Source: JBBQRS01 sp038214535
GTDB lineage: Bacteria; Chloroflexota; Anaerolineae; CG2-30-64-16
Assembly (NCBI GenBank): GCA_038214535.1
Contig: JBBQRS010000081.1
Location: 1-22,126, forward strand
DNA length: 22,126 nt
Reading direction: 5' to 3'
The notes beneath the pieces are model-generated. The model worked only from the letters and a program-made list of their open reading frames with translations. It was not told the DNA's origin and did no database searches. Shown here in pieces: positions 1 through 8,883 of the stretch (position 1 is the first letter of the stretch; every line of letters starts with the position of its first letter). A program made the position numbers and the translations under genes.

Positions 1-2
1 GG

Positions 3-23
3 CTGCTCGCCCTGGCCAACTAA
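3..23 (+). CDS. possible C-terminal end of an upstream gene (partial)
   Basis: One frame entering from the left edge reads LLALAN and stops at TAA (21-23). The codon choice resembles the GC-rich coding style of the neighbours, and the base composition becomes AT-richer directly after the stop. Only six residues are visible, so the product cannot be identified and the reading may be chance. Confidence 0.25.
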   Translation: MLALAN

Positions 24-169
24 GGTTTCAAGCGATTCGCGATCCGTGTGGCTGAGTTGGACATGTTGTTTTTTCATTCTGCCATTTTCATCGAGCCGGC
101 AGAATCCGTCAATAGTATCCAGATACTTATTTTACGATGTATTTAGCGGTCTCAGATACGCGGTTGATA

Positions 170-235
170 GACAGGATTCACAGGATTTACAGGAAGACAA
201 AGATTTCTAATCCTGTTCGTCCTGTCAATCCTGTC
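170..235. repeat. imperfect inverted repeat built on CAGGAT units
   Basis: A 25-base left arm (170-194) faces a 25-base right arm (211-235) across a 16-base spacer; the arms match at 21 of 25 positions. Each arm is itself made of iterated (A)CAGGA-type units. It starts 17 bases beyond the stop codon of the minus-strand SDR gene. Iterated CAGGATTNACAGGAT palindromes are, to my knowledge, common as dispersed intergenic repeats in bacteria. There is no U tract on the minus-strand side, so it is not a classical terminator, although the hairpin may protect the mRNA 3' end. Confidence 0.75.
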
Positions 236-252
236 CGTAAGCTTCAAACGGT

Positions 253-999
253 TTAGCGGGTGAAAAGCGTGCCGCGCAGATAGTCTGCTTCCGGGCTAAG
301 GAGGAACGCGAGGATGCGCGCCACACCGTCCGGAGAACCCATCGTCGCACGCGCTTCCGTCAGCATCTCCTCCGTTGAACGGCCCGACCGTTCGGCGTCT
401 GCAATCACCACGCCCAGCTTCATCTCCGTCACGATCTGGCCGGGGCAAACCACGTTGACGCGCACTCCGCGCGGCGCGAGGTGGCCCGCCAGCGTCATCC
501 CCAGGCCGTTGACACCGCCCTTGCTCGAGCCATAGGCCAGCGACGAGCTCGGCCCGGAGACGCCCGCCCCCGACGCGATGAGCACCATCACACCACCGCT
601 GCGGTCGGCGATCAGTGGCGTCGCGTACTTCGTGCAGAGAAAACTCCCGCGCAGGTTGATTTGAATCACCTGATCGAACACCGCGGTCTCGAGTTCCTCC
701 GGCTGCTGGAACGCGCCCTTGAGGATGCCTGCTGCGCAGACCAGCCCGTCAATCCGCCCGGCGGCGTTCCCAATCGCGGCCATCAGCGCGCGCACGACGT
801 CCTCGTTGCTCACGTCCGCCTGCATGAAGCACGCCTTGCCGCCGTCCGCGCGAATGCTCGCGGCGACCGCTTCGCCCGACTCCGCCTTCAGATCTACCAG
901 ATAGACGTTCGCCCCGCGCCGGGCGCAGAGGCGCGCGGTGGCCTCGCCGATGCCTTGCGCCGCGCCGGTGATGACAATGTTGAGATCGTTGAGTTCCAT
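253..999 (-). CDS. SDR-family NAD(P)-dependent oxidoreductase
   Basis: A 248-residue classical short-chain dehydrogenase/reductase, expected to be cytosolic. The Rossmann cofactor motif TGAAQGIG is at residues 11-18. The usual NNAG is CAAG at 88-91, N115 is present, and the catalytic set is S143, Y156, K160, followed by CPG at 185-187. The start at 999 is chosen over an upstream in-frame ATG because GAGGAGA lies just before it and the protein then begins in normal SDR fashion. It lies 22 bases downstream of the TIM-barrel gene, so the two are probably one transcript. The C-terminus ends LRGTLFTR and lacks the common VDGG tail; it may be a subfamily variant or trimmed near the adjacent repeat. 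The substrate is unknown; a sugar or sugar acid fits the neighbours. Confidence 0.9.
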   Translation of the reverse strand: MELNDLNIVITGAAQGIGEATARLCARRGANVYLVDLKAESGEAVAASIRADGGKACFMQADVSNEDVVRALMAAIGNAAGRIDGLVCAAGILKGAFQQPEELETAVFDQVIQINLRGSFLCTKYATPLIADRSGGVMVLIASGAGVSGPSSSLAYGSSKGGVNGLGMTLAGHLAPRGVRVNVVCPGQIVTEMKLGVVIADAERSGRSTEEMLTEARATMGSPDGVARILAFLLSPEADYLRGTLFTR

Positions 1000-1021
1000 G
1001 TGAGTTCTCCTCGCTGAGTGA

Positions 1022-1885
1022 TTAAACGCGCAACACAATGCCCAGTTGATCGAGCCGGCCGAGCACGTACGCGGTCGCCTCCGGCACCAGCTCATCCGGC
1101 AGATGCTCGATCAACGCGTAGCCGTTGGGGCAGGTCGTCTCGAAACGGCGAAAAAAGGTATCCAGATCGAAAACACCCCGGCCGGGAACCGTCTCGCTGA
1201 TATGCACCACGAGCCGATCCTCCACGGTGGCGTCCTTGACGTGCGCGTCGAAGATCTTCGGGCCAAGCCGGTCGAAGAGATCGTCGAGTAGCGCCGTCGT
1301 GTTGTAGAGCGTGGGCAGGTCCGCAATGAAGTTAACGGGATCGAGGCTGACGCCGACCCATTCGGAATCCACGCGCTCCAGGACGCGCTGGACGCGCGCC
1401 GGAGAATCGAGCGTGCTGATGACGTGACATTCCAGGGCGATGGGGACGCCGTAGGCTTCACAGGCGCTTGCTGCCTCCTGCAAACTCGCCACAAGCGCGT
1501 CTTCGGCTTCGGGGGAATGGTTGTCGGGGTGCGGCGACCACGGGCCGGCGGAACTGCGGCTGCCCGGCCCGGACATCACCGTCGCGGCGCCCAGCTCTGC
1601 GGCGAAACGCACGGCGTGTTGCAGCCGGCGCACACCGGCGCGCCGGACCTTCTCATCCAGGTGCACCAGGGGTTGATGCCAGCCCCAGGACTGCGCCACG
1701 CGGATGCCATACGCCGCCAGCAGGTCGCGCACACGGTGCAGCTCGGCGGCAGCCAGCGTTTCCGGGTCGCCCAGGAAATGCGTTCCGACGCCCGTGAAGC
1801 CGAATGACGCCAACCGCTCAGCAACCGCATCCGTTACGTCCGCAAGGTTACGAGGAACAATCTCACCGGCAATGCCAAGTCGCAT
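1022..1885 (-). CDS. sugar phosphate isomerase/epimerase-like TIM-barrel protein
   Basis: A 287-residue protein of the xylose-isomerase-like TIM-barrel (AP endonuclease family 2) superfamily. The expected acidic/histidine metal ligands can be placed: E152 in ALECH, D182 in SLDPVNF, H215 in DAHVKD and E260 in ALIEHL, each at the end of a predicted beta strand. Members isomerise, epimerise or dehydrate sugars and inosose-like compounds; the exact substrate cannot be read here. The open frame extends upstream, but the start at 1885 is preferred because AAGGGAGGT precedes it by a few bases and the extension is not protein-like. It is first in a minus-strand pair with the SDR gene, so it may make or consume that enzyme's keto-sugar. 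Confidence 0.88.
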   Translation of the reverse strand: MRLGIAGEIVPRNLADVTDAVAERLASFGFTGVGTHFLGDPETLAAAELHRVRDLLAAYGIRVAQSWGWHQPLVHLDEKVRRAGVRRLQHAVRFAAELGAATVMSGPGSRSSAGPWSPHPDNHSPEAEDALVASLQEAASACEAYGVPIALECHVISTLDSPARVQRVLERVDSEWVGVSLDPVNFIADLPTLYNTTALLDDLFDRLGPKIFDAHVKDATVEDRLVVHISETVPGRGVFDLDTFFRRFETTCPNGYALIEHLPDELVPEATAYVLGRLDQLGIVLRV

Positions 1886-1926
1886 ATGACCTCCCTTGGT
1901 CAGCGATAGAGTAAAGTCTACGCCAG

Positions 1927-1955
1927 ATTCTAAACCGATGCGGTGCAGCCGCCAA
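1927..1955 (-). promoter_or_regulatory. candidate sigma-70-type promoter for the minus-strand pair
   Basis: On the minus strand, TTGGCG (1955-1950) and TAGAAT (1932-1927) are separated by exactly 17 bases. They match consensus at 4/6 and 5/6 positions. The predicted start near 1920 gives a leader of about 35 bases before the start codon at 1885. An AAACCG half motif (plus strand 1932-1937) abuts the -10. Confidence 0.45.
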
Positions 1956-2002
1956 ATAGCCGGATGCAGCGCCGCGGTTTGTGACGGGATAGACTTAATC
2001 CT

Positions 2003-2031
2003 TTGACAACTTTCCCTACCCGTGGTACAAG
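2003..2031 (+). promoter_or_regulatory. candidate promoter for the plus-strand catabolic run
   Basis: A perfect -35 TTGACA (2003-2008) is followed after 17 bases by TACAAG (2026-2031), preceded by TG at 2023-2024 as in an extended -10. An AAACCGG motif (2033-2039) sits at the predicted start point, where a repressor could act. The leader to the gene at 2406 would be about 370 bases and would include both structured repeats, which is long enough to leave doubt. Confidence 0.35.
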
Positions 2032-2239
2032 AAAACCGGTCACGCCATTTTGGATAGACTCGCCCCCACAAGTTTCCTGCTGCCCCCGCAGGCCTTTGCG
2101 CCGGCGATACCGATGCGCGTCCGGCCGGAAATCTGGATGGCAGAGATTCGATGACGAACGCACGATGCGACATCCTATAACTGCGCCCCAAACCGGAGCG
2201 TATCCCCCTGACCTGTTTCATCCCAAAACCGGCCTTTCA

Positions 2240-2299
2240 CTCCCTCTCCTCGCGGGAGATGATGTCCCCGGTAATCCGGGGAGGGCCGGGGTGAGGGAG
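2240..2299. repeat. structured C/G-rich intergenic palindrome
   Basis: The outer arms CTCCCTC (2240-2246) and GAGGGAG (2293-2299) enclose an inner perfect hairpin TCCCCGG (2265-2271) / CCGGGGA (2276-2282) with a TAAT loop. The layout (CCCTCTCC ... GGGGAGGGCCGGGGTGAGGG) resembles a dispersed intergenic palindrome I recognise from many bacterial genomes. It is non-coding and lies within the leader of the downstream operon if the promoter at 2003 is right. Confidence 0.6.
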
Positions 2300-2331
2300 G
2301 CTCACCGCGCCCGCGACACGCGACCATCACG

Positions 2332-2364
2332 ACGTGCAACGCACCTCGCAGGTGCGTTGCACGT
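2332..2364. repeat. perfect 15-bp inverted repeat with a 3-base loop
   Basis: Arm ACGTGCAACGCACCT (2332-2346) is exactly complementary to 2350-2364 around the loop CGC. It lies 42 bases before the start at 2406, leaving the ribosome binding site free. There is no U tract, so it is not an intrinsic terminator. A fragment of the same sequence (ACGCACCTCGC) recurs just after the last gene, at about 22062-22072, which suggests a dispersed element. Confidence 0.7.
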
Positions 2365-2405
2365 GCATCGAATCAGCAAAGCATAAAGCATAAGGAGAAC
2401 AAACT

Positions 2406-3530
2406 ATGGATGATACCGTGAAAGTCGGCATCGTCGGGTGCGGCAACATCAGCCCGGCCTATTTCAAGGGATGTCGCGCGTTCCCCATCCTGGACGTGGT
2501 CGCGTGCGCCGATATTGACATGACGCGGGCGCAAGCGCGGGCGACGGAGTTCGGCGTGCCGAAAGCCTGCACGGTCGAAGAGCTTCTGAACGACCCGGAA
2601 ATCCAGATCGTCGTCAACCTGACCATCCCGAAGGCGCACACCGAGGTCAACCTGAAGGCATTGGAAGCCGGGAAAAACGTCTACGTCGAGAAGCCACTTG
2701 CCGTGAAGCGCACTGACGGCCAACGCGCCCTCACTGCGGCGGGGGAGCTGGGGCTGCGCCTGGGTTGCGCCCCCGACACCTTCCTCGGCGGCGGCATCCA
2801 GACGTGCCGCAAACTGATTGACGACGGCGTGATCGGCGAACCGGTCGCCGCCACCGCCTTCATGACGTGCCACGGTCACGAAAGCTGGCACCCCGATCCG
2901 GAGTTCTATTATCACGTCGGCGGCGGCCCGATGCTCGACATGGGGCCGTATTACCTCACGGCGCTGGTCAACCTGATCAGCCCGGTGCGCCGCGTCACCG
3001 GCTCGACGCGCATGACGTTCCCCGAGCGGATGATCACCAGCCAGCCCAAGAACGGGACGCGCGTCGTGGTTGAAGTGCCGACGCACGTGGCCGGTGTGAT
3101 GGATTTCGACAACGGGGCCGTGGGAACCATCATCACAACCTTCGATGTCTGGGCCGCCAACCTGCCGCGCATCGAAATCTACGGCACAGAAGGCTCGTTG
3201 AGCGTTCCCGACCCTAACACGTTCGGCGGGCAGGTGCAGGTGCGCGCGGCCGGCGACAAGGAATGGTATGACGTGCCGCTTACCCACAGCGACACCGTTG
3301 GTCGGGGCATCGGCGTGGCCGACATGGCCTACGCCCTGACGTATGGCCGGCCGCACCGCGCAAGCGGCGCGCTGGCGTATCACGTGCTGGATGTCATGGA
3401 AGCGTTCGAAGACGCGTCGCGTTCGGGCGCGCACGTCGAACTGACGAGCGGCGTGGACCCCGTGACCGGACAATCGGTGCGCCCTGCGGCGCTGCCGGTC
3501 GGCCTCGAGCCGGGCACGCTCGATCAATAA
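2406..3530 (+). CDS. Gfo/Idh/MocA-family NAD(P)-dependent oxidoreductase
   Basis: A 374-residue protein of the glucose-fructose oxidoreductase / inositol dehydrogenase / MocA family. The N-terminal Rossmann fold carries GCGNIS at 11-16, and the family EKP motif is at 95-97 with the conserved lysine K96. The C-terminal substrate domain has GGGPMLDMGPYY at 172-183. Family members oxidise or reduce sugars, inositols or sugar amines with a nicotinamide cofactor. The His usual after DxG is replaced by Pro-Tyr, as in some subfamilies. AAGGAGAA lies 7 bases before the ATG. It leads the catabolic run; ThuA-like genes often sit beside Gfo/Idh/MocA genes, and ThuA follows here. The substrate is undetermined. 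Confidence 0.92.
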   Translation: MDDTVKVGIVGCGNISPAYFKGCRAFPILDVVACADIDMTRAQARATEFGVPKACTVEELLNDPEIQIVVNLTIPKAHTEVNLKALEAGKNVYVEKPLAVKRTDGQRALTAAGELGLRLGCAPDTFLGGGIQTCRKLIDDGVIGEPVAATAFMTCHGHESWHPDPEFYYHVGGGPMLDMGPYYLTALVNLISPVRRVTGSTRMTFPERMITSQPKNGTRVVVEVPTHVAGVMDFDNGAVGTIITTFDVWAANLPRIEIYGTEGSLSVPDPNTFGGQVQVRAAGDKEWYDVPLTHSDTVGRGIGVADMAYALTYGRPHRASGALAYHVLDVMEAFEDASRSGAHVELTSGVDPVTGQSVRPAALPVGLEPGTLDQ

Positions 3531-3558
3531 TTCGCGGAAGAAGAAAGGGGAAATTCAC

Positions 3559-4206
<648 letters not shown>

Positions 4207-4233
4207 GGGTAAACCTATCGAAAGGGTGAGCGA

Positions 4234-7200
4234 ATGATGAATCACGCGATCGGCGAGGACGCATATCACAGCGCGATTCGCGCCAAATTGGCAGCGCTGG
4301 CCGAGCCGTTGGCGCGGCTGCCCTGGCGTTTCCAGGTCTTCGAGACCGGGGACGCTCCGAATAATGCCGCCGAACCGGGTCTGGATGATACGAGCTGGCA
4401 GCCGGTCAGCTTGCCGCACACCTGGTCGTCGCTGGATGGCGAGGGCTGGTTCCGCGCGCCGGTCGCCCTGCCGGACGAGATTGAGGGCATCCCGCTTGGC
4501 GGAGCGCCGCTCGAGTGGGACTTGTTCCTCACCATCGGCGCGACGATCTATGTAGATGGCGAGGCGCGCTACACCGAGCCATCCTGGGCCGATACGCGCG
4601 CGGTGCCGCTGCTCCTGACCGAGAGCTTCGAGCCGGGCGAAACGCTGCAACTGGCCGTGCGCAGCAACGCGGGCGACGGGTTCGCGTTGTTCGCCGGTTC
4701 GACCCTGCGTTCCCTGACCCTCGATGCGGTCGCCTTCGACCTCGAGCTTGCGCTGGCGCAGGCAGACTTCACGCGCTTCCTCGCGGAGAGCGCCGACGCG
4801 CCGGGAATGGCGGTGTGGTCGGCGGCCGTGGGGCGACTCGATCTGGAAGCGCTGGACGCCAATAACTGGTCACGCTGGAACGCGAGCGTGGCCGAGATGC
4901 GCGCAGGCCTCGCCCCGTTCGAGGCCCCCGCGAAGCAGTACACCGTCCACCTGATCGCCCACAGCCACATAGACATGAACTGGCTCTGGCCGATGCAGGA
5001 GACGGTGGATGTGTGCCGGCGCGATTTCAGCGCCATGACCCGCCTGATGAACATCTATCCGGAGTTCCGCTTCTCGCAGAGCCAGGCGGCGACGTATCGG
5101 TTGATGCAGCAGAGTGAACCGGAGTTGTTCGAGGAGATGCGTCGCCAGGTCGCCGCGGGCCGCTGGGAGATCACCGCCAATACCTGGGTTGAGGGCGATC
5201 TGAACATGGCGGCAGGGGAAACGCTCGTCCGCCAGCTCCTCCATACACGCCGCTACATCGAGCGCGAGTTCGATGTGCGGCCGCTCGTCTGCTGGGAGCC
5301 GGACACCTTCGGCCACACGGCTGCCTTCCCACAACTGCTGGCTCAAAGCGACGTGAAGTTCTATTACTTCTGCCGGGCCGGCAAACGTTATCCCCTCTTC
5401 TGGTGGGAAGCGCCTAGCAAATCCCGCGTGCTGGCCTGCCAGGACCCCAACGGCTACAACGGCGTCGTCAATCCGGCCAGCGTGATGGACGCCCTGCTCG
5501 ACTTCACCGGGCCGGCCGGCATCAAACGGGGGCTGCTGGTGTATGGCGTGGGCGATCACGGCGGCAGCGGCACGGCGCGCGACATCCGGGCCGCACGCCG
5601 GCTCGACGCCGATCCGCTGATGCCGCGTGTCGCGCCCAGCACAGCCGCCGAGTTCTACGAAGCGGCGCTGGCTGATCTCGATGCCGGGCCGGGACGTGAT
5701 TCCCTGCCGGTGGTGCGCGGCGAGTTGAACACGGTCTTCGAGGGCTGTTACACCAGCCACGGCGACATCAAGCGGCTGAACCGCGATGCAGAGAACGCGC
5801 TGCTCACTGCCGAGACGCTTGCGACGCTGGCGAAGTTGTCTACCGATGCCGCGTATCCGGCTGAAGTCCTGGCCGAAGCGTGGCGCACGGTCTGCTTCCA
5901 CCAGTTCCACGACATCCTGTGCGGCTGCGCCATCGGTGTGACCTATCGCGAGGCCGACGAGGCCATGAGCGCAATCCTCGGTACGGCGGAACAAATTACG
6001 AACGATGCGGCGAGAGCGCTTGCAATCGGCAAGATGCAGCGCGAAGCGCCCGAGCCGGCCATCGTCGTCCTCAACCCCCTGAGTTGGACGCGCGACGATG
6101 TTGTCAGCGTCCCGCTCGCCGCGCTGCCGCTGGGCGCGTTCGCCTCCGTCATTGATGACCAAGGGAACCGGCTACCGGCGCAGGTCAGCGAAGGGCAGCT
6201 CCTGTTCGTCGCACGTGACGTGCCGGGTTTCGGCGCTCGCACCTATACGCCCTCCGCCGAAACAGTTTCCGGGGCAACGGAGGCCGTCCGCTCCTCCGGC
6301 GAGAACGTGCTGGAGAACGATCTACTCGAAATGCGCGTCCATCCGCGCTCCGGAGCCATAGATCGGCTTGTTGACAAAGCCAACGGGCGCAGCCTGACGG
6401 GGCCGCTCGCCGGATGGGGACCCGAGGCCAACATCACATCGGGGATGCTGAACCGGTTGCAAATCCTGTGGGAGCAACCGCACCCCATGTCGGCCTGGAA
6501 CATCGGCGACATCACGCGCGTGGACCACCTGATTGACGGCGCAGACGTACGCGTCATCGAGAGCGGCCCGGTGCGCGGCGTGATCGAGGTTGATCGGAGC
6601 TTCCTGCATTCGACCCTCAAGCAGCATATCATCCTCTATGCCGGGTTGCCGCGGATTGACTTCGAGACGGAAGTGGACTGGCATGAGCGAGGCAGCGCCC
6701 ACCGCGACGCCCCGATGCTGCGCGCGACCTTCACGCCGCACTTCGGCCATACACAGGCGACGTTTGAAACCGCGTTTGCGGCCGTGTCACGACCGGCGAA
6801 CGGGCGAGAAGTTCCCGCGCTCCGATGGGCCGATCTGTCGGAGGGCGAGGCGTATGGCCTTTCGTTGCTCAACGACGGGAAGTACGGGCATCAGGCGCAG
6901 GGCAATACCCTGGGGCTAACCCTGGTGCGCGCGTCCTATGAACCCGATGTCAACCCCGACGAGGGCCTGCATCGTTTCACCTATGCGTTATTCCCGCACG
7001 ACGGAGATTGGCGCATCGGCGATACGCCCGAAAGAGCCGCCGAGCTCAATCAGCCGCTCGTCGCCCTGGCGACTACCGGAGGAGAGGGCGCGCTCCCGGC
7101 GGGGACGCCGCTGCTCCAGTTCGATGCGACGCCCACGATGGACTCTGCGGGGCGCGTCATGCTTTCGGCGTTGAAACTCGCCGAAGATCAACCCCCCGAG

Positions 7201-7446
7201 GGCATCGCCGTCACAGTACGACTATACGAAGCACACGGCAAACCGGCGCAAGCGACGATCCGCGTCGAGCGCGGGCTTGCTGCGGCGTATGGTTTGTCTC
7301 CGATCGAGGAGATCTCAGACAATCCGATGAGCCATCACATCGAAGTATACGATGATCACGTGTGCGTTCACTTGCAGCCTCACGAAATTACGACCATCGG
7401 GCTCACTATGAGCCCGGCACATTCAGATTCAGGAGAAAGAACATGA
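4234..7446 (+). CDS. glycoside hydrolase family 38 alpha-mannosidase
   Basis: A 1070-residue retaining GH38 enzyme of normal length. A beta-rich N-terminal region (about 1-230) precedes the catalytic domain. Metal-site residues are visible: H245 and D247 in HSHIDMNW, nucleophile D357 in WEPDTFGH and H442 in GVGDHGG. The C-terminal half (about 620-1060) has the beta-sandwich character of GH38. No signal peptide is evident, so it probably acts in the cytosol on imported oligosaccharides, releasing mannose from alpha-mannosides. The start at 4234 (ATGATG) follows AAAGGGTGAG; the second ATG is equally possible. Its stop overlaps the next start by 4 bases (ATGA), implying translational coupling to the GH4 gene. 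Fine linkage specificity cannot be told. Confidence 0.93.
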   Translation: MMNHAIGEDAYHSAIRAKLAALAEPLARLPWRFQVFETGDAPNNAAEPGLDDTSWQPVSLPHTWSSLDGEGWFRAPVALPDEIEGIPLGGAPLEWDLFLTIGATIYVDGEARYTEPSWADTRAVPLLLTESFEPGETLQLAVRSNAGDGFALFAGSTLRSLTLDAVAFDLELALAQADFTRFLAESADAPGMAVWSAAVGRLDLEALDANNWSRWNASVAEMRAGLAPFEAPAKQYTVHLIAHSHIDMNWLWPMQETVDVCRRDFSAMTRLMNIYPEFRFSQSQAATYRLMQQSEPELFEEMRRQVAAGRWEITANTWVEGDLNMAAGETLVRQLLHTRRYIEREFDVRPLVCWEPDTFGHTAAFPQLLAQSDVKFYYFCRAGKRYPLFWWEAPSKSRVLACQDPNGYNGVVNPASVMDALLDFTGPAGIKRGLLVYGVGDHGGSGTARDIRAARRLDADPLMPRVAPSTAAEFYEAALADLDAGPGRDSLPVVRGELNTVFEGCYTSHGDIKRLNRDAENALLTAETLATLAKLSTDAAYPAEVLAEAWRTVCFHQFHDILCGCAIGVTYREADEAMSAILGTAEQITNDAARALAIGKMQREAPEPAIVVLNPLSWTRDDVVSVPLAALPLGAFASVIDDQGNRLPAQVSEGQLLFVARDVPGFGARTYTPSAETVSGATEAVRSSGENVLENDLLEMRVHPRSGAIDRLVDKANGRSLTGPLAGWGPEANITSGMLNRLQILWEQPHPMSAWNIGDITRVDHLIDGADVRVIESGPVRGVIEVDRSFLHSTLKQHIILYAGLPRIDFETEVDWHERGSAHRDAPMLRATFTPHFGHTQATFETAFAAVSRPANGREVPALRWADLSEGEAYGLSLLNDGKYGHQAQGNTLGLTLVRASYEPDVNPDEGLHRFTYALFPHDGDWRIGDTPERAAELNQPLVALATTGGEGALPAGTPLLQFDATPTMDSAGRVMLSALKLAEDQPPEGIAVTVRLYEAHGKPAQATIRVERGLAAAYGLSPIEEISDNPMSHHIEVYDDHVCVHLQPHEITTIGLTMSPAHSDSGERT

Positions 7447-8771
7447 CGAAGATTGCTTTCATCGGTGCGGGCAGCCTCGGATTCACGCGCGGTCTGGTGC
7501 GCGACATGCTCACATTCCCCCTGCTCGAGGACGCAACCATCTCGCTGATGGACATTGACCCCGAACGGCTGGACTTCGCGCAGAAGGCGTGCCAGCGCAT
7601 CGTGGACATGGGCAACTATCCGGCCAAAGTCGAGGCGACCATGGACCGGGCGGAGGCGCTCAAAGGCGCGGACGCGGTGCTGGTGACCATCCTCGCCGGC
7701 GGCGTGGACGTGTGGCGGAACGACATCGAGATCCCCAAGAAGTACGGGGTGGACATCAACATCGGCGACACGCGCGGGCCGTCCGGCATCTTCCGCTTCC
7801 TGCGCACCGCGCCCGTAATGCTGGATATCGCGCACGACATGGAGCGCTACTGTCCCGATGCGACGATGCTTAACTACACGAACCCGATGGCGATGCTCTG
7901 CCGCGCCATGCAGCGCGAGACGGACATCCAGCTCACCGGCCTGTGCCACAGCGTCCAGGGTACCTCAGAAATGCTCGCCAAGTGGATCGGCGCGCCGTAT
8001 GACGAAATCACCTTCACGTGCGCCGGCATCAACCACATGGCGTGGTACACCAAATACGAGTGGAACGGCGAAGACGCCTACCCGCTCATCCGCAAGGCAA
8101 TCACCGAGCAGCCGGAAATCTACAACGAGGAAATCGTCCGCAACGAGATGTTCCTCCATCTGGATTACTACGTCACGGAATCGAGCGGGCACAACTCGGA
8201 GTACAACTGGTGGTTCCGCAAACGCCCCGACCTGATCGAAAAGTACTGCACCCACGGTACCGGCTGGAACCCCGGCGTGTACGCCTACATCGTTGACTCA
8301 TATGAAAACCGGGCCAACACGTGGAAAGAAGAAGCCAAGAAGTGGTTCGCGGCCGATCAGCCCATCTCACTGGAGCGCGGGCACGAATACGCGGCCCACA
8401 TCATCAACGCGCTGCAAGGCGGCGAGCCATTCGAGTTCAACGGCAACGTGCCAAACACCGGGCTGGTGACAAACCTGCCGGAAAACGCGTGCGTTGAAGT
8501 CCCGGTCTGGGCCAGCAAGAAAGGCCTGCAATCCACCTACGTCGGCGCGTTGCCGCCGCAATGCGCCCTCCTAACGAACCTCAGCGCGAGCATCGAGGAA
8601 ATGGCGGTCGAGGGCGCGCTGACCGGCGACCCGCGGCTGGTCTATCAGGCGATCCTGGCCGACCCGCTGACCGCCGCAGTACTCTCGATGAGCGAAATCG
8701 AGCAGATGGTGAACGAGATGTTCGCGTTCAACCAACCCTATCTGCCGCAATTCAAGCGCACGACCGTCTAA
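7443..8771 (+). CDS. glycoside hydrolase family 4, alpha-galactosidase type (MelA-like)
   Basis: A 442-residue GH4 enzyme, a family that uses NAD+ and a divalent metal in a redox-elimination mechanism. The dinucleotide motif GAGSLGF is at 8-14, NYTNP at 144-148, the metal-binding Cys-His in CHSV at 168-171, and INH with metal ligand H198. In GH4 the residues after the metal Cys track substrate class: CHSV goes with alpha-galactosidases, unlike the CNVP or CDMP of 6-phospho-glycosidases, so an unphosphorylated alpha-galactoside is the best guess. An upstream in-frame start was rejected; AGGAGA precedes the ATG at 7443, which overlaps the GH38 stop by 4 bases. It is cytosolic. An alpha-galacturonide or related substrate remains possible. 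Confidence 0.9.
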   Translation: MTKIAFIGAGSLGFTRGLVRDMLTFPLLEDATISLMDIDPERLDFAQKACQRIVDMGNYPAKVEATMDRAEALKGADAVLVTILAGGVDVWRNDIEIPKKYGVDINIGDTRGPSGIFRFLRTAPVMLDIAHDMERYCPDATMLNYTNPMAMLCRAMQRETDIQLTGLCHSVQGTSEMLAKWIGAPYDEITFTCAGINHMAWYTKYEWNGEDAYPLIRKAITEQPEIYNEEIVRNEMFLHLDYYVTESSGHNSEYNWWFRKRPDLIEKYCTHGTGWNPGVYAYIVDSYENRANTWKEEAKKWFAADQPISLERGHEYAAHIINALQGGEPFEFNGNVPNTGLVTNLPENACVEVPVWASKKGLQSTYVGALPPQCALLTNLSASIEEMAVEGALTGDPRLVYQAILADPLTAAVLSMSEIEQMVNEMFAFNQPYLPQFKRTTV

Positions 8772-8780
8772 GTTAAATTC

Positions 8781-8842
8781 CTTCGTAGTGACGGCTTTAG
8801 CCGTTAGGGCGCACGACAACGGCTGAAGCCGTTACTACGAAG
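8781..8842. repeat. 62-base palindromic intergenic repeat, copy 1
   Basis: The arms at 8781-8805 and 8818-8842 (25 bases each) pair along their whole length on the plus-strand RNA with two G-U wobbles; the loop is 12 bases. A same-length relative lies at 15024-15085, differing outside the loop at only three positions. It sits between the GH4 and rhaI genes. There is no U tract. Confidence 0.9.
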
Positions 8843-8850
8843 ACAACCGC

Positions 8851-8860
8851 AAACCGGTTT
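8851..8860. promoter_or_regulatory. palindromic operator-like site AAACCGGTTT
   Basis: A perfect 10-base palindrome lies between the repeat and the ribosome binding site of the rhamnose isomerase gene. The AAACC-GGTTT layout resembles LacI-family operators, which commonly control sugar genes. The half motif AAACCGG recurs in other gaps of this window (2033, 2190, 2226, 20758 and, reversed, 17717). No regulator gene is in the window, so the assignment is tentative. Confidence 0.35.
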
Positions 8861-8883
8861 ATCAGGCATACGGAGGATAAAGA

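Larger units (their letters stand above)
1886..2405. other. 520-base divergent intergenic control region
   Basis: This gap separates the minus-strand pair from the plus-strand catabolic run. I find no convincing protein in it; the open frames crossing it lack ribosome binding sites and family resemblance. It holds a candidate minus promoter (1927-1955), a candidate plus promoter (2003-2031), a C/G-rich structured repeat (2240-2299), a perfect 15-bp inverted repeat (2332-2364), and three copies of AAACCGG (2033-2039, 2190-2196, 2226-2232) plus a near copy AAACCG (1932-1937). A second weak -10-like TATAAC is at 2176-2181, without a good -35. The direct repeat AGCATAA (about 2380-2393) runs into the ribosome binding site of the next gene. 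Confidence 0.7.

Noticed and set aside
2003..2386. A 127-residue open frame across the divergent intergenic region
   Set aside because: It has no ribosome binding site, no family resemblance, and crosses both palindromic elements and the candidate plus promoter.
7362..7442. N-terminal extension of the GH4 frame inside the GH38 gene
   Set aside because: GH4 proteins begin right at the beta strand before GAGSLG; the ATG at 7443 has AGGAGA before it and a typical 4-base overlap.
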